Assembly: GCA_004835665.1 (NCBI GenBank)
Contig: RBKR01000004.1
Span: 434,001-498,000 of the forward strand
Source: Phoma sp. XZ068
Lineage: Eukaryota > Ascomycota > Dothideomycetes > Pleosporales > Didymellaceae
Direction of reading: 5' to 3'
Length of the DNA: 64,000 nt
Both the position numbers and the translations under genes were made by a program. Shown piece by piece: positions 21,506 to 33,208 of the stretch (position 1 is its first letter; the number at the start of each line of letters is the position of its first letter). The notes beneath the pieces are model-generated. The model saw only the letters and a program-made list of their open reading frames with translations. It did no database searches and was not told where the DNA came from.

Positions 21506-22512
21506 TGCGACGACTCGGCAAGCAAGTCGAAGTTTACAGCGAACAGAAAGGGCGTCCCGGAACCATGCTGTAGAAGGGGAAGTCAGGGATTGCTGTGTGC
21601 TATCTTGGTGTTATCTCCAGGTGCTAGTATCAACCCACGAGACCCCGCATCCGAGAACGGCAATCCAGACCAGGCCCACGTGATGCATACTGTCGGTCTA
21701 TAAGCGTCACGCGCCTATAATTGAACATAATCAACTTTCTGATAGGCAGAGATGCTACATAGCCTTTCGCTCTTGCGTCAAGGGATCCTTGTGTGTCTGT
21801 GTTGTGTGAAAGAATTCGTTGCTATGTATCGCAGATCCAATCAGGGGTTTGAACCTAGGTATAACCGCACGCTAGTAGACATGCAGGGCTGCTTTTTTAG
21901 AGCTTGTCTAGACCACTGCAACGACGAAAACTCACTGCGCGCTGTACCCTGGCAAGCAGCCTAGGAACGTTCGATTAATTGTTCTATGGGTATTCTGAAC
22001 GGGCCCTGGAGAACCCGATCGGAGGAAGGAGCAGCGGTCGGCTAAAGCCGCCGTCACAATCCCGAATTCCCTACGTCACGGCATATCTTTGGCCAGTAGC
22101 ATTCAACGCCGACATCTTTCGTGCGACAGCACTCGAAGTCGGCCAAAGTCGTTCAGCCTCGCACACATCGTAAAGACATGTCTCCGATATGCTGCAAGAG
22201 TCAGGCCTCCACGGGCCAAGCAGACTAGGCCAAGTCAATGCCCTGCGTTCTTCCGCAAGCGACACAGTCAGACACGAACTTGCACCAATCAGAGAGCGCT
22301 GGGAGCGAGAACGAGCATTCATCTCTAACCGACATGGCCCCTGCGGCAAGGTCTAACCTAAGCGAAAGATGTCGGGCTATGATTTATCATATGGTATTGA
22401 AAGGCAGTGCAAGCCCCAGCAGATTTCTCACGTTGAGCAATTCCCAGGATACATCCCCCCGGATCTCACACCAGATCCTGTGGCCGTGGTCCATCGTACT
22501 TCATCACCCATC
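21506..22512. other. Divergent region between the Zn2Cys6 and RTA1 genes
   Basis: About 1 kb. It holds the two promoters. On the minus strand a tRNA-like B box (GGTTCAAACCC, 21855-21845) is preceded about 50 bp upstream by an A-box-like sequence (TGGTCTAGACA, 21915-21905), but I cannot fold a full tRNA. No protein gene is supported. Confidence 0.4.
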
Positions 22513-23559
22513 ATGGGTTCCAAACGCCTCACAACCCTCGCTATACTTGCTGGGTTTACCGCCCTTGTGCTAGCAGAAGAAGGCAGACCTCGTGGAAACT
22601 TCAGGCAATGCACAGAAGTCACACCTCAATGTCCCGCCATCGCAACAACATACGGCTACTACCCTATCTTGAGCGTAAACGCCTTCTTCCTTGCTCTATT
22701 CGGGCTATGCTGCCTTGCCACCTTAGTCATCGGCGTCTGGACGAAAACATGGACATACACGGTCGCACTCGGTATTGGAACGCTTCTCGAAACAGGCGGG
22801 TACGCAGGACGCATCCTCATGAACGACAACCCATGGAGTGACTCCGGGTTCCGGCTGCAGATTGTCTGCCTGATTCTCGGTCCTTCACTGGTCGCTGCCG
22901 CCATCTACCTGACCCTGAAGCACTTCGTTCTATACTGTGGGCCACAATACTCCCCACTCAAGCCGCGTCTCTATCCCTGGGTCTTCATCGGTTGCGATAT
23001 TGGATCAATCGTTCTGCAGGCTTGTGGTGGAGGTATCGCCGCATCAGGTGGAAACACCAACCTCAAGTTGCTCAATGCTGGAAACAACCTTATCATCGCT
23101 GGTATCGCGTTCCAGGTTGCCACCATGGCCGCGTGTGGCCTACTCGTCCTCGTCTATATCTGGAATTACCGCAAAGGGACCCCCCTCAAGGGCCGTCAGG
23201 ACGAGAAGAGCAACTACCAGCTCAGCAAGGAACAAGGCACCGTCTCTCTCGGCAAGATCAAGCTCTTCGGCGTCATCGTCAGTCTGTCGTACTTGACAGT
23301 TCTCATCCGCTGCATCTACCGTCTCCCAGAAATGGCCGGTGGTTGGGGAAACCCGCTGATGCGCAATGAGAAGGAGTTCCTGCTGCTCGACGGAATGTAA
23401 GTCATCCATACCTCCCTTTACCGAGTTCTCGTTGCTAATGTTACTAGGATGATCGCCATTGCATGTGTCTGCCTCACTGTCTTCCACCCAGCCTTCTTCT
23501 TCCCTCCGTTCGCTGCCTTCCGCCACGGCAAGAGGAGAGTGGACTCCGAGTCGACCTGA
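22513..23559 (+). CDS. RTA1-family lipid-translocating exporter-like membrane protein
   Basis: Exons 22513-23396 and 23448-23559 encode 331 residues. The start at 22513 gives a signal-like N-terminus (MGSKRLTTLAILAGFTALVLA); the frame is open 48 codons further upstream but that part is polar and unconserved-looking. The 51-bp intron has GTAAGT, a GCTAATG branch and TAG, and rejoins to MIAIACVCLTVFHPAFFF. About seven membrane segments follow, with family signatures such as ETGGYAGR in an early loop, APSL-like LILGPSLVAAAIYLTLKH, and DIGSIVLQACGGGIAA. RTA1 proteins are linked to lipid asymmetry and resistance to toxic compounds (7-aminocholesterol, azoles). It is a multi-pass protein of the plasma membrane or ER. 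The substrate is not known. Confidence 0.9.
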
Positions 23560-24269
23560 GGCTCTCAGCATCATAATATTGTGCACGACTTGTTAGACCA
23601 CTTATACTATAGATGCCACTCGGCAACCAGTGCTCGATTTAGCGACTGCCAAACTGCATGCATTAGTCTAGATACTATTAGATACTATTAGGTCTCACTT
23701 TGAGACATGATGGGACGTTCGAATCAACAGCATATGGAGGTCCAGTTAGTCCACTACCCTTGCGTGATGTAAATCCAGACCAAACCTCGCCTACTCGTCC
23801 CTCAAGTCTTCTTCAGACATGGACATTGCCGTCGTTGATCTCCTTGATGCGTAGAAACAGTTTAAGGCAAACTGAACATGGCGTAGCCAATACAGGTGTC
23901 CTCCCCACTGACAGTGACTGCCTGGGGGACAGTGGTTCCTCCATATAACCAGGCAGATGAGGTGTGTTGGTGTCGATAGTCGTTGAAAGCCATGTGGTTG
24001 GGGCGTACCCAGGGCTGGAAGCGACGTCAACGCGCGAGACATTAGAAATGTTGGCCAAAATCCTGTAGGGGTTCTTTGAATGCAACCAGTACATGCAGCC
24101 GTGCATGTCAAATATAGCTCTTGACGTCCGGAACATCTGATAGGTAGAGCATCTTTGTGGAAGTGGAAGGTCGGACAAATACTCTATGTATTTGATCTGA
24201 TGGGAATATTACGGTATGAGGTCCCCCAAGTAGTCGCCAAATGTAGCCGTCGCAGACGACAGTATGTAC
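23560..24269. other. Convergent 3' region
   Basis: About 710 bp between the RTA1 gene and the HIRIP3-like gene. It contains a small tandem (GATACTATTA twice, 23671-23690). A minus-strand frame at 23813-24178 (121 codons) has no recognisable features. No gene is supported. Confidence 0.45.
23671..23690. repeat. Tandem duplication of a 10-bp unit
   Basis: GATACTATTA is repeated twice head to tail in the RTA1 3' flank. It is probably a slippage product without function. Confidence 0.6.
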
Positions 24270-25570
24270 CTAATCCGAGTCATCGGCGGCGCTATCATCT
24301 CCGCCATCATCTTCAGATGCGCCCTTGTCATCATCCTCGTCGTCATCGTCGTCCTGGTCATCTTCGCTGGACTCATCTCCGTCATTGTTGTTTTCCTCGC
24401 TTTCTTCGTCATCATCGCTGAATTCGATCTTCTGAACAGCCACTGGTCGAGCAGCGGCCCTGCGTCTCGGCCGACCACCAGTGTCCTCTGTCGTGCCCCA
24501 GGAAGCTTCGCCCTCTTGTATTGCTTCCAGGTCCTTTTCGAACTCGCGCTTCTCTTTTATCTTGGCTGCCTTCTCGTCCGAGAATCTGCCATCCATGCCA
24601 GCATCGGATAGCATTCCCTTGAGGTGTCTAATCTTCTCTTTTGACGTGTCGAACTGTGCAAGCTCTTTGGACCAGACCTTGCGAATGCCACACTTGACTA
24701 GCCAGCTTTGCAGTCTCTTGATCTCAGCTTGATCAGGATCGTCGGCGGCTTTGGGCGCAGGCGTGGCTTTCGGTTTCGCGGGCTCTTTCTTCCTTGCAGC
24801 GGGCTCTTTCTTCCTTGCAGCGGGTGCTTTCTTTTGTCGCTTGTTCTTAGCAGGCGACTCGTCCAGCAAACTCGACAACTCGCTCTCTGAAATATCGCCT
24901 TTGTCTGGTGGAGGTGTTGTCTTTGCCTTCTTTGCTGGTGTGGTTACTGGTTCGGCGTCGCTGTCGTCTTCGTCCTCCACGACCGGTTTTGTCGTTCTTG
25001 CGGGTTTCTTTGGCGCCGCATCCTCCTCCTCCTCCTCCTCTGAATCTTCTTCGACAACCTTCTTCCCTCTCCGAGCTGGCTTCTTCGCAGGTTCGCTCTC
25101 TGCGTCTGAGAGCTCGTCTGACAGGTCGTCATCTGATGAAGCAGTCTTCCTTCGCTTCGGTGGCTGCTTCTTGGGTGGTACTGCTGCCTTCCGTTTGGCG
25201 GGTTGTTTGGTCTCAGACTTTGCTGCAACTGTCTTGGCCGGCGCTTTGGGTTTTGAGGCTTTAGGCGCAGGTTTCGTTTGCTCAGGTTCAGGTTCGTCGC
25301 CGCAGAACTTGTCCTGTGTTGTCGTTAGATGTATGTGCTTTCCAGTCTAAGGTGCGCACTCACGACTGCCTCCATGATAGCATCCTGGCTCTTCTGCTTC
25401 CAATCAGCACCTTTGAGGAGATCAGTTGGCAGGCCAAGAGCCTCCTCTGCGCGCGTTCGCACGCGCTTGACGGTCAAGTCATCGGCGTTGCCAGCCTTGT
25501 GCAGTGAGATGACGACATCTTGGAGCTTCTGCAAGATAGTCGCCTCTGAATGCTGCTCTGAATCAGACAT
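24270..25570 (-). CDS. HIRIP3-like histone chaperone with N-terminal DEK_C-like domain
   Basis: Exons 25364-25570 and 24270-25313 give 416 residues; the 50-bp intron has GTGAGT and CACAG and is in phase 0. Residues ~10-65 form a DEK_C-like helical domain (LTVKRVRTRAEEALGLP). The middle is Lys/Pro/Ala and Asp/Glu rich with nuclear-localisation-like clusters. Residues ~264-335 (from AEIKRLQSWLVKCGIRKVW to AKIKEKREFEKDLEAIQEG) match the C-terminal domain of HIRIP3, which in animals binds HIRA and H2A-H2B. The tail is very acidic (Asp/Glu run), as in histone chaperones. The start MSDSEQ is preferred; the frame extends upstream but is low quality. The inferred role is nuclear histone H2A-H2B handling. 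It is divergent from the trehalose synthase gene. Confidence 0.82.
24778..24832. repeat. In-frame 21-bp tandem repeat
   Basis: GCGGGCTCTTTCTTCCTTGCA is repeated twice exactly, then partially a third time, inside the HIRIP3-like gene. It encodes AARKKEP repeats on the minus strand, so repeat number can change without breaking the frame. Confidence 0.8.
25021..25040. repeat. (TCC)n microsatellite encoding a poly-Glu run
   Basis: Six and two-thirds copies of TCC encode a Glu run on the minus strand in the HIRIP3-like protein. It may vary in length between strains. Confidence 0.8.
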
Positions 25571-26417
25571 TATGTCGCGTGGCTGCACAGACTTGACAGC
25601 TGTGAGTGCTGTTTGTCGTCGACGCGACCGACGCGATACAATGACGGTTCGCTGACTAGCGCCTGCCACGGAACTTAGGGCAGGAACACCCAGCAGCTGC
25701 ACGCTAGCGCCGCGGGGTTCGCCCAATTGCGTGCATCACACGCTGCAGTGCTACCGCTCGAAGCAGGCCCGAATGCATTTGCGCATTCGCTTTCAGAGCC
25801 CAAAGTCTGCTTTACCATGTGGCCCAGTGCAGACGTAATGGGCAAATGAAAAGAGCGGACTGGCACACTTGGGTCCACCTCATAGCCCCGTGTGAAGTTG
25901 CTTGGTCTGAGCCCGCTGAGCCCACCGCGGGGAGCTCAACCGACGTCACAGCTGTTTTGCAAGTTTGCGCCTCACCTTTGCCGTTTCTTCAACAATCCGC
26001 CAAATATTCGTTGGCACTCTCTGCAAGCCACCGAGCCTGGCCTTCTCCAATATTAGCCCACCCTAGCCTTTTTCGCCCGCTAACTGCTGTATCCTCTGCG
26101 ACCTGCCTTGGTTGTTGTTCGTCTGGCGAATCGTCGATTCTGCTGGAACCCACTTCCTGTGTCGAGCGGGTCCCCTCTACAACCAAAATCATTCTTTCAT
26201 CATCGTCGCGCTTCAGGAAACCTTAGTCCTTCTCGTGGATTCTCTCACCTAAAGCCCACCCATCCCCGCGATCGACCCTGCTCACGCCTATCTGCCCCTA
26301 CAGCCGTTGATTGCTTGACGCTGCGACGCTCACCTTGTGAACGCGCAACGTCAACCGCAACCACCTACCCCAGACACCCCTCCCCATCTCGAACCCAAAC
26401 ACACACCAACGATTAAA
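25571..26417. other. Divergent promoter between HIRIP3-like and TPS1 genes
   Basis: About 850 bp. Near the TPS1 start the leader is C/T/A-rich. CCCCT pentamers (stress-response-element core) occur at 26172-26176 and 26377-26381, which would fit stress control of trehalose synthesis, though two copies of a 5-mer are weak evidence. No extra gene is supported. Confidence 0.45.
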
Positions 26418-28145
26418 ATGTCGTCGGACACACCTACAAGGCTTGTGCGGGAGAAGCAGAACGAGGGCCGCCTCCTCCTCGTCTCCAACCGTCTGCCCAT
26501 CACCATCAAGCGCGCAGATGAGGGCAAGTACGAGATGTCCATGTCCTCTGGAGGACTGGTCAGTGGTCTGAGTGGTCTTTCAAAAACCACCACCTTCCAG
26601 TGGTATGGCTGGCCCGGCCTGGAAGTCCCCGAGAAAGAGGTCGCAGGCCTTGAAGACCAGCTTAAGAGCGAGTACAACGCCGTGCCCATCATGCTCGACG
26701 ACGAGCTTGCAGACCGCCACTACAACGGCTTCTCAAGTCAGTACACCCCTGGGGAAGCATGCGCTAGTATTAGAGAACTGACAGGAGCTTGTAGACGCCA
26801 TCATGTGGCCGCTTTTCCACTACCACCCTGGTGAGATCACCTTTGACGAGTCCGCATGGGAGGGCTACACCGAGGCCAACCGTTTGTTCGCAAAGGCTGT
26901 AGCAAAAGACGTCCAGGACAACGATATGGTCTGGGTCCACGACTACCACCTCATGCTCATGCCCGCTATGCTGCGTGAGGAGATTGGCAACACCAAGAAG
27001 AACGTCAAGATTGGCTTCTTCCTCCACACTCCCTTCCCCTCCTCCGAGATCTACCGTATCCTCCCCGTCCGCAACGAGATCTTGCTTGGCGTACTCCACT
27101 GCGATTTGATCGGCTTCCACACGTACGACTATGCTCGTCACTTCCTTAGCAGTTGCTCGCGCATATTGTAAGTCCGTTCTTGTCGAAAGTTGGCGTATAT
27201 ACTGATTCAAGCAGGGGTCTTGCGACAACACCAAACGGTGTCGAGTTCCAAGGCAAGGTCGTTACTGTCGGCGCTTTCCCCATTGGTATCGACCCCGAGA
27301 AGTTCGACGAGGGTCTGCAGAAACCCAAGGTCCAGGAGCGCATTGCAGCGCTCGAGAAGAAGTTCCAGGGTGTCAAGCTCATTGTCGGTGTCGATCGTCT
27401 GGACTACATCAAGGGTGTGCCTCAAAAGCTGCACGCTCTCGAGGTTTTCCTCACCGAGCACCCTGAGTGGATTGGCAAGGTCGTCCTCGTACAAGTGGCC
27501 GTTCCCTCCCGTCAGGATGTCGAAGAGTACCAGAACCTCCGGGCGGTCGTCAACGAATTAGTTGGCCGCATTAACGGCAAGTTCGGCACCATCGAGTTCA
27601 TGCCCATTCACTTCATGCACAAGTCGGTCTCCTTCGACGAGCTGATCGCGCTCTACTCTGTTTCCGACGTCTGCCTGGTCTCTTCGACAAGAGACGGCAT
27701 GAACTTGGTGTCCTACGAGTACATCGCAACACAAGAGAAGCGCCACGGTGTCATGATCTTGTCCGAGTTCACCGGTGCTGCCCAGAGCTTGAACGGCAGT
27801 CTGATCGTCAACCCCTGGAATACGGAAGAGTTGGCCGATTCCATTCACGACGCTGTCACCATGGGCGACGAGCAGCGAAATCTCAACTACCAGAAGCTGT
27901 CCAAGTACGTCAGGAAGTACACGAGTGCCTGGTGGGGCGAGTCGTTTGTGAACGAGCTTAGGAGGATCTCACAAACTGCCGACCGCAAGGTGCGCTTCAA
28001 CACACCCAAGGCCGAGGACACCTCTGCCGTTGAGGACGACAGCGTCCCCACAAAAGACAAGGAGTCTGATCCCGCGGCAGCGGTTCAGACACAGCAGGAG
28101 ATCAAGCAGGATCTGCCTATCCGCACCAAGGAGTCCGAATCGTGA
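26418..28145 (+). CDS. tps1: Alpha,alpha-trehalose-phosphate synthase (UDP-forming)
   Basis: Exons 26418-26736, 26795-27167 and 27215-28145 give 540 residues. The 58-bp and 47-bp introns restore NGFSNAIMWPLFHYHPGE and SCSRILGLATTPNGVEF exactly. This is a GT20 enzyme that makes trehalose-6-phosphate from UDP-glucose and glucose-6-phosphate in the cytosol. Motifs are RLLLVSNRLP (18-27), WVHDYHLMLMPAMLR, GFFLHTPFPSSEIYR, GVDRLDYIKGVPQK (nucleotide-sugar binding) and SSTRDGMNLVSYEY. The ~60-residue C-terminal tail after the GT domain is charged and disordered, longer than in yeast Tps1. No phosphatase domain is attached, so dephosphorylation is done by a separate protein. It supports stress tolerance and glycolytic control in fungi. 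Confidence 0.97.
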
Positions 28146-28862
28146 TCGCCATCCGCCGAGCCGATTGTCCCCTCCTTTAGCATAGACTGATATCCCCTTC
28201 TTTCCTTTCACGATTATCACGACATAGCATGTGGTAGTTCGGCGCGACGGTCCTAGTATGGGTGAAAGACCTCGTGGTACGCTTAGATCTCCTGCTGTCG
28301 AAGCAGACACACCCATAAATAAAGCATAATCTCCCAAACTCCCTGCTCGTTTGCATCGTGCATGCGATACTCTTACCTAAATCAAAATTAAGAATGAAGC
28401 AATCAAGTGAACATCAGAATTAGGCAGTATGCGTAAGTTCTGCCCGTACGCGCTATAATAGTAGCAGCAGTATTATAGGCTGAAGTCATCGACATATACT
28501 GACGATCTCCCGGGTCCGAGTAACGCCACTCACTCGCGTGATCGACGGTGCATACGGTTTACCAAGCGGGTTCTAAGACGAGGATGCAGTTATATATGTG
28601 AAGTCAGGAGCTGTGTGCAAGATGAAATGCAGTCGTCGACTCGCTGCCGATTTGCAACGGACAGGAGCTTATTTGCGTCACTGTCCTTGCCTGTGTGTTG
28701 TAGTCAAACGAGCAAGACATAGGAAACAAGACATCACATTAACAGCAACACACAACGGAGAAGCAGCAGCAGATACATGCATCGAACTCGTGAAGATTGT
28801 TATATACGAAGCGAATATTTACAAGAAGTTCAGTCTCCTTAGATCACCACCGCCTCAACCGT
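28146..28862. other. Convergent 3' region
   Basis: About 720 bp, AT-rich, between the TPS1 and AA9 3' ends. It contains many short A/T runs and no supported gene. Confidence 0.45.
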
Positions 28863-29654
28863 TTAGCAAGTGAAGAGCTTAGGTCCAGGGATGGTGTACG
28901 TCGTAGCCTTATACGCATCGTAGGTAATACCAGGGTCGGTAGCCTTGTAGGCACCGGGGAACGAGACGAGACCAGTGGGGGTCTTGCTGCCGCCGCCGGT
29001 GACCTTGAGCTGGTGGCAGCCTGGGTAGAATTGGGCGCCGGGGTAGGCGTAGGCGGCGTGCAGCGCGATGATTTCGTGGCGGACGAGGTAGTTGCCCGAG
29101 GGAATGCACTTGGGGACTGTGTACTTGAGGACGCCGCCGGCCTTCATGGGGATGCTGGCGCTCCAGTTGTTGGAGGTGCCGTCGCGGCCGCCTTCTTGGA
29201 CCTTGAACCAGACGGCGCTGCTGTGGTGTTAGTATGTGGAATCGGAGATTATGTGAAGAAAGACGTACCTGTCCTTGGGCATGTAGTCGTTGCAGCCGCT
29301 ATCAGGGCACTTGGCCATGTAGGTGAGGGTAGGGCCAACGTGGCTGTCAGGCCAGAGGGTCCAGTATAGGTCGACTTGAGAGCCGGCGGCGACCTCAGCG
29401 TGAAGCGCAGCAGGCTTGGAGCCAACGATGCCACCTGCGGTGTAGCCACCGCACTGGAGATCGGCAGAGGTCAAGTCCTCGATCGGGCCGTTACCCTGGA
29501 CCTCACGGGAGATACGCTGGGGGGTAGGGCTCGTGTACGGGTCCTGGTAAGGCTGGTAGAAGGTGTATGCCTTGTTGCCGATGGTGGCGTTGTTGACATA
29601 GCCGTGACCGGCAACCGCCGTAGCGAAAGCAAGAGCTGCTGCAATGTACTTCAT
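28863..29654 (-). CDS. AA9 lytic polysaccharide monooxygenase (formerly GH61)
   Basis: Exons 29269-29654 and 28863-29220 give 247 residues. The signal peptide (MKYIAAALAFATAVAG) is cleaved before H17, which becomes the N-terminal histidine of the copper histidine brace. The second brace His is H105 in DSHVGPTLTY. GNYLVRHEIIALHAA and the GAQFYPGC segment supply the second-shell His and axial Tyr. The enzyme is copper-dependent and oxidatively cleaves cellulose or related polysaccharides outside the cell. There is no CBM1 or GPI signal; the protein ends soon after the catalytic domain. The intron acceptor is a tandem CAGCAG, so one Ser may be added or lost (MPKDSSAVW or MPKDSAVW); coordinates use the first. 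Confidence 0.95.
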
Positions 29655-30772
29655 TGTAAAGATGGGGGAAGATGTACGATCCTGCGTATGTAAAGTTGGT
29701 AGCGAGTGTAGAAGCGAATGAATATAAGCTGGGAAGGCTTAAGAAAAAAACGAATGAATGCAATGCGTCGGTACTGGATGACCTGGACACCGAAATATAT
29801 TGCGCAATGCTGTTAACTTTATAGTGTTCATCTTTTTATTCCAGGACTCAAGTCAACGCTGTGTATCACACTGTTTGAAACTTTCAAGATGCGAATGCTT
29901 GCTGGTGATCATGAAGGGCAGCGGTTAGATTGAGCGAAACGCGCTAGCGGAGGTTGGAGTCTTGGTAGTATACCCACAAGGCGTCAAGTCATCCGGACAC
30001 AAGCTCCGCGACAAAAGAAGCTGTAAGCTGTATCGGCTTTTGGTCTGTGCTACCCTGAGATCCGAAGGATTTGAGTTTGACAGCTGCAATCAGTGCGTGC
30101 GGAGTGGATAGACAGACCACAGCGTTCGCAACAGCGGCACGGAATGAAACATGGTGGAGTCTTGAAACAGCGCGTAGGCTTACGGGAAGGGAATCCTTGG
30201 CCAGAGTCCATTGGCGTTTACTCTCGATGCTTGGTAGGCGTCTCGGTTCGTAGATCCCACGTGACGTCGCCTACAGTTTACATAGAGTGTACGGGGAAGA
30301 GTGCCGGAGAATAGATTAACTTCATATCGAAGACCGCTCCATGTGTTTTGAGGTAATGCCAGCGATGACAGCAGTAATTGGATGTGATCTTAAGAGTTTG
30401 ATCCTGCGGTTTGATACCTGGAAAATATGAGTCGTGGGTCCGCATTCGTCACCGACTGCATGGTCAGTTTGATTGCACTGTAGGAGGAGCTTTGGCCAAG
30501 GCCGACGTCATGAGTCGAGCGAGTCGAGGCGCATGGAGGGCCCGACGGGAAGCTGATAGTCTGCATGTCGGTGGTAGAGTTGTTGTGCACGAGGGAAGAG
30601 CCTTGCTATATATCCTCGAAGGTATGCAAAAGCACGCAAACTCGCTCATTTTGCTTGCGAAGAGAGCTTTCGAACGTTTCAAGCATTCTGATGAAGAAAT
30701 TCATCTACAAGAAATGATTTGAGCAGGATTCGCTGAGCCAGCTGTCTTCCCTGTAGGTCCCTGTTGTATCGA
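29655..30772. other. Upstream region of the AA9 gene and 3' flank of the GFA gene
   Basis: About 1.1 kb. Close to the AA9 start the sequence carries a weak TATA-like ATATAAGC near 29722 read on plus (AGCTTATAT on minus). The rest shows no supported gene or repeat. Confidence 0.45.
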
Positions 30773-31177
30773 TCAGTCGGTGGGCTCTCCCTCAAATCTC
30801 TCTGCTCCTTCTGGGATTGGCACGACTGCGGATCTGCAGAACAGATGGGTTCCGCCAGTCCAATCCAGGCCTTCAATCAGGCCTCCTTTGATGGTTACCA
30901 TATCTGGAGTTCCTTCGTCCAGGATGTACATGTGCATGATTCGGCTGCCGCAGCCCTTGCAAAAGAAGCATCGTTGCTTCCGCCCGCTGTCGCACATACG
31001 GTCAAAGTGAGTGATGGAGTCGTTGTCAGGGAGTTGAAAGAAGGGAAAGACGGCGGATGTGCCGAAGGCGCTGGCTGACTGTTTGCGACAGTCGAGGCAG
31101 TGGCAATGATACAGCTTGAGAGGTGCAGGGGTGGGTGTTGTGAATTTAATGGCGCCACAAGCGCAAGAGGCATCCAT
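30773..31177 (-). CDS. GFA/CENP-V domain zinc-binding protein
   Basis: A single exon of 134 residues, the typical full length of one GFA (glutathione-dependent formaldehyde-activating, Mss4-like) domain. Zinc ligands are seen as CACGAIKF (Cys5, Cys7), YHCHCLDCRKQ (Cys25, 27 and 30) and CFFCKGCGSR, the standard pattern. Fungi have many paralogs, and most are uncharacterised, so an enzymatic role with formaldehyde and glutathione should not be assumed. It is probably cytosolic, with no signal peptide. It is divergent from cdc37, 247 bp away. Confidence 0.88.
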   Translation of the reverse strand: MDASCACGAIKFTTPTPAPLKLYHCHCLDCRKQSASAFGTSAVFPFFQLPDNDSITHFDRMCDSGRKQRCFFCKGCGSRIMHMYILDEGTPDMVTIKGGLIEGLDWTGGTHLFCRSAVVPIPEGAERFEGEPTD

Positions 31178-31424
31178 GGTGTGTTAACAGATTGTTGAAT
31201 TGATGGACTCTAGCCAACGGCATCAACACCCAACATGCTTTGGGCGACAATGGTGGTGGTAAGGGTGATGACGATGGAGTTGTGTTGAAGCGGCTCGAAG
31301 CTTCTCGCGGAAGTGCCCCGCCTTGCTGGAGCTTCCCACGCCACCCCGCGACGTCCAAACATTGTGCAGCCTTTGAACAGCTTCCTACAACATTCTACCC
31401 CACGCACAGTAGAGATCAGGCAAA

Positions 31425-32994
31425 ATGGTGATCAACTACAGCAAGTGGGTAAGCATCAATGACGTCCTTTCCTCGGGCCAGAGCATGCTGACCAGTGCAG
31501 GACGCTCTCGAGCTCTCGGATGACAGCGACATCGAGGTGCACCCCAATGTCGACAAGAAGTCGTTCATTCGCGCAAAGCAGGCACAGATCCACCAAGAGC
31601 GCGACCACAGGAGACACCAGATCAAGACGCTCAAATACGAACGCATCATCAACGATGGCCTCACCGCACGCATCGACCGCCTTCTCACAGCCTTGAAGTC
31701 GCACAAGGACAAGCTCGCTGAGGGCGCCAACGAAGACCAGCTGGTGTTCCAGGCCATGATGGAGAGTATGCTGGACATGAAGGAGAATGCGCCGCCGCCG
31801 CCGCCCGAGGGCGTGCATGAGCACATCAAGGACAAGCCCACATACCCCCAGATGATGGCAAGCATGGTCGACATTGTGAAGAAGGAGATCGATGCAAGCA
31901 AGAGCACAGATTCGCGGTACGATCAGTTCATTGTAGGCTTGCAAAAAGAGAAAGAGCGAGTAGAAGACCTCCAGAGGCAGCTACTCGCAAAGCTAGCAGA
32001 GCTCGAGAAGGAAGAGAAGCGACACATCACCAGTGATGACATCAAGGAAGGCTTCTCCCACTCGGCCGTCATGAAGGGAGACCAGAAGAAGCCCGCAACC
32101 ACACCGTCATCCTCCACATCCAAGACAGAGACCGTCGAACTTCTCAACGCCCCCAAGCGCCCCGAAGCCACACGCACCGACACCGCCGACTCTGGCGCAG
32201 ACGCAGACGTAGAAGAAGGCGACGACGACGTCGAAGCCTCACCGCTCGCGAAGAAGTTCGCCGCCATAAAAGCAGGAGATTGGTACGCCTGTCTCCAATT
32301 CCTCATGCAGCACTCCGAGATCCTGAAAGAATCCGAAACCGACGGCCTCCTCGTCGAAGCCTTCAACTCCGAACTCGACGGCAAGCCCAAGCACGCCAGA
32401 CAGTGCGTCCACCAAGGTCTCCTCCTGCAATACTGCCGGCAACTCGGCGGGCGCCAGGGCGTAGAGCTCTTCTTCAAGCGCATTCAATCGCGCGACCACC
32501 AAGCAAGCAAGATGTTCAACGACGACGTCGACCAGACATACCACCGCATCCGCACACGCGCCGCCGAGATCCTCAAAGAGCGCGCTGAGAACCCTGCCGG
32601 CGCCGAGGGCGTCGAGCAAATCCAACTCCACGCCGTCGACCCCGGTACAACTATCAACATTCAAGTCCCGCCTGAGAAGTCCACGGCTGAAGACCCGCGC
32701 GAGCGCGAGATTGAGATCATGGCGCGCGGCATCTTTGAGACGTTCCCGCCGGGGCTGCAGCGCGCGCTAGAGACGGGCAAGCTGGAGGAGATCAACAAGG
32801 TGCTGGCCAAGATGAGCGTAGAGGAGGCGGAGGAGGTGGTGGAGAAGCTGGGCGAGGGCGGCATGTTGAGTGTAGAGCAGGGTGTCATAGATGCCACGAC
32901 TGAAGAGGGGCAGAGGACGTTTGAGGAGATAGAAAGGAGTAGAAAGATGCCTGGGGAGGCTGCTGTGAACGAGGAGACAGGGGACCCGGCCTAA
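31425..32994 (+). CDS. cdc37: Hsp90 co-chaperone Cdc37
   Basis: Exons 31425-31448 and 31501-32994 give 505 residues. The 24-nt first exon encodes MVINYSKW, followed in phase 0 by DALELSDDSDIEVHPNVD. That is the conserved N-terminal kinase-binding segment with the CK2-type serine (in LSDDSD) whose phosphorylation is needed for kinase clients. A long coiled coil follows, then the Hsp90-binding region (KKFAAIKAGDWYACLQFLMQH to LLLQYCRQLG) and a C-terminal helical domain. It loads protein kinases onto Hsp90 in the cytosol. The length matches fungal Cdc37. Confidence 0.96.
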
Positions 32995-33208
32995 GCTGTG
33001 GCCGAACAAAATATGGCACAACACAGCGTTTACATGTGTAATCATTGTATAATATCGGGATAATGGTATTTACGAATCACGCATGACATGACTCCATAAC
33101 CTTCCATCCTTTAACAACAAGCCTGTTGTTACCCATGTCCTCGCGTCCGTGAAACCCTCATCTCCCTTAACAATGATACAGTACAGCTGTCCAGAGCACT
33201 TAACCCTT

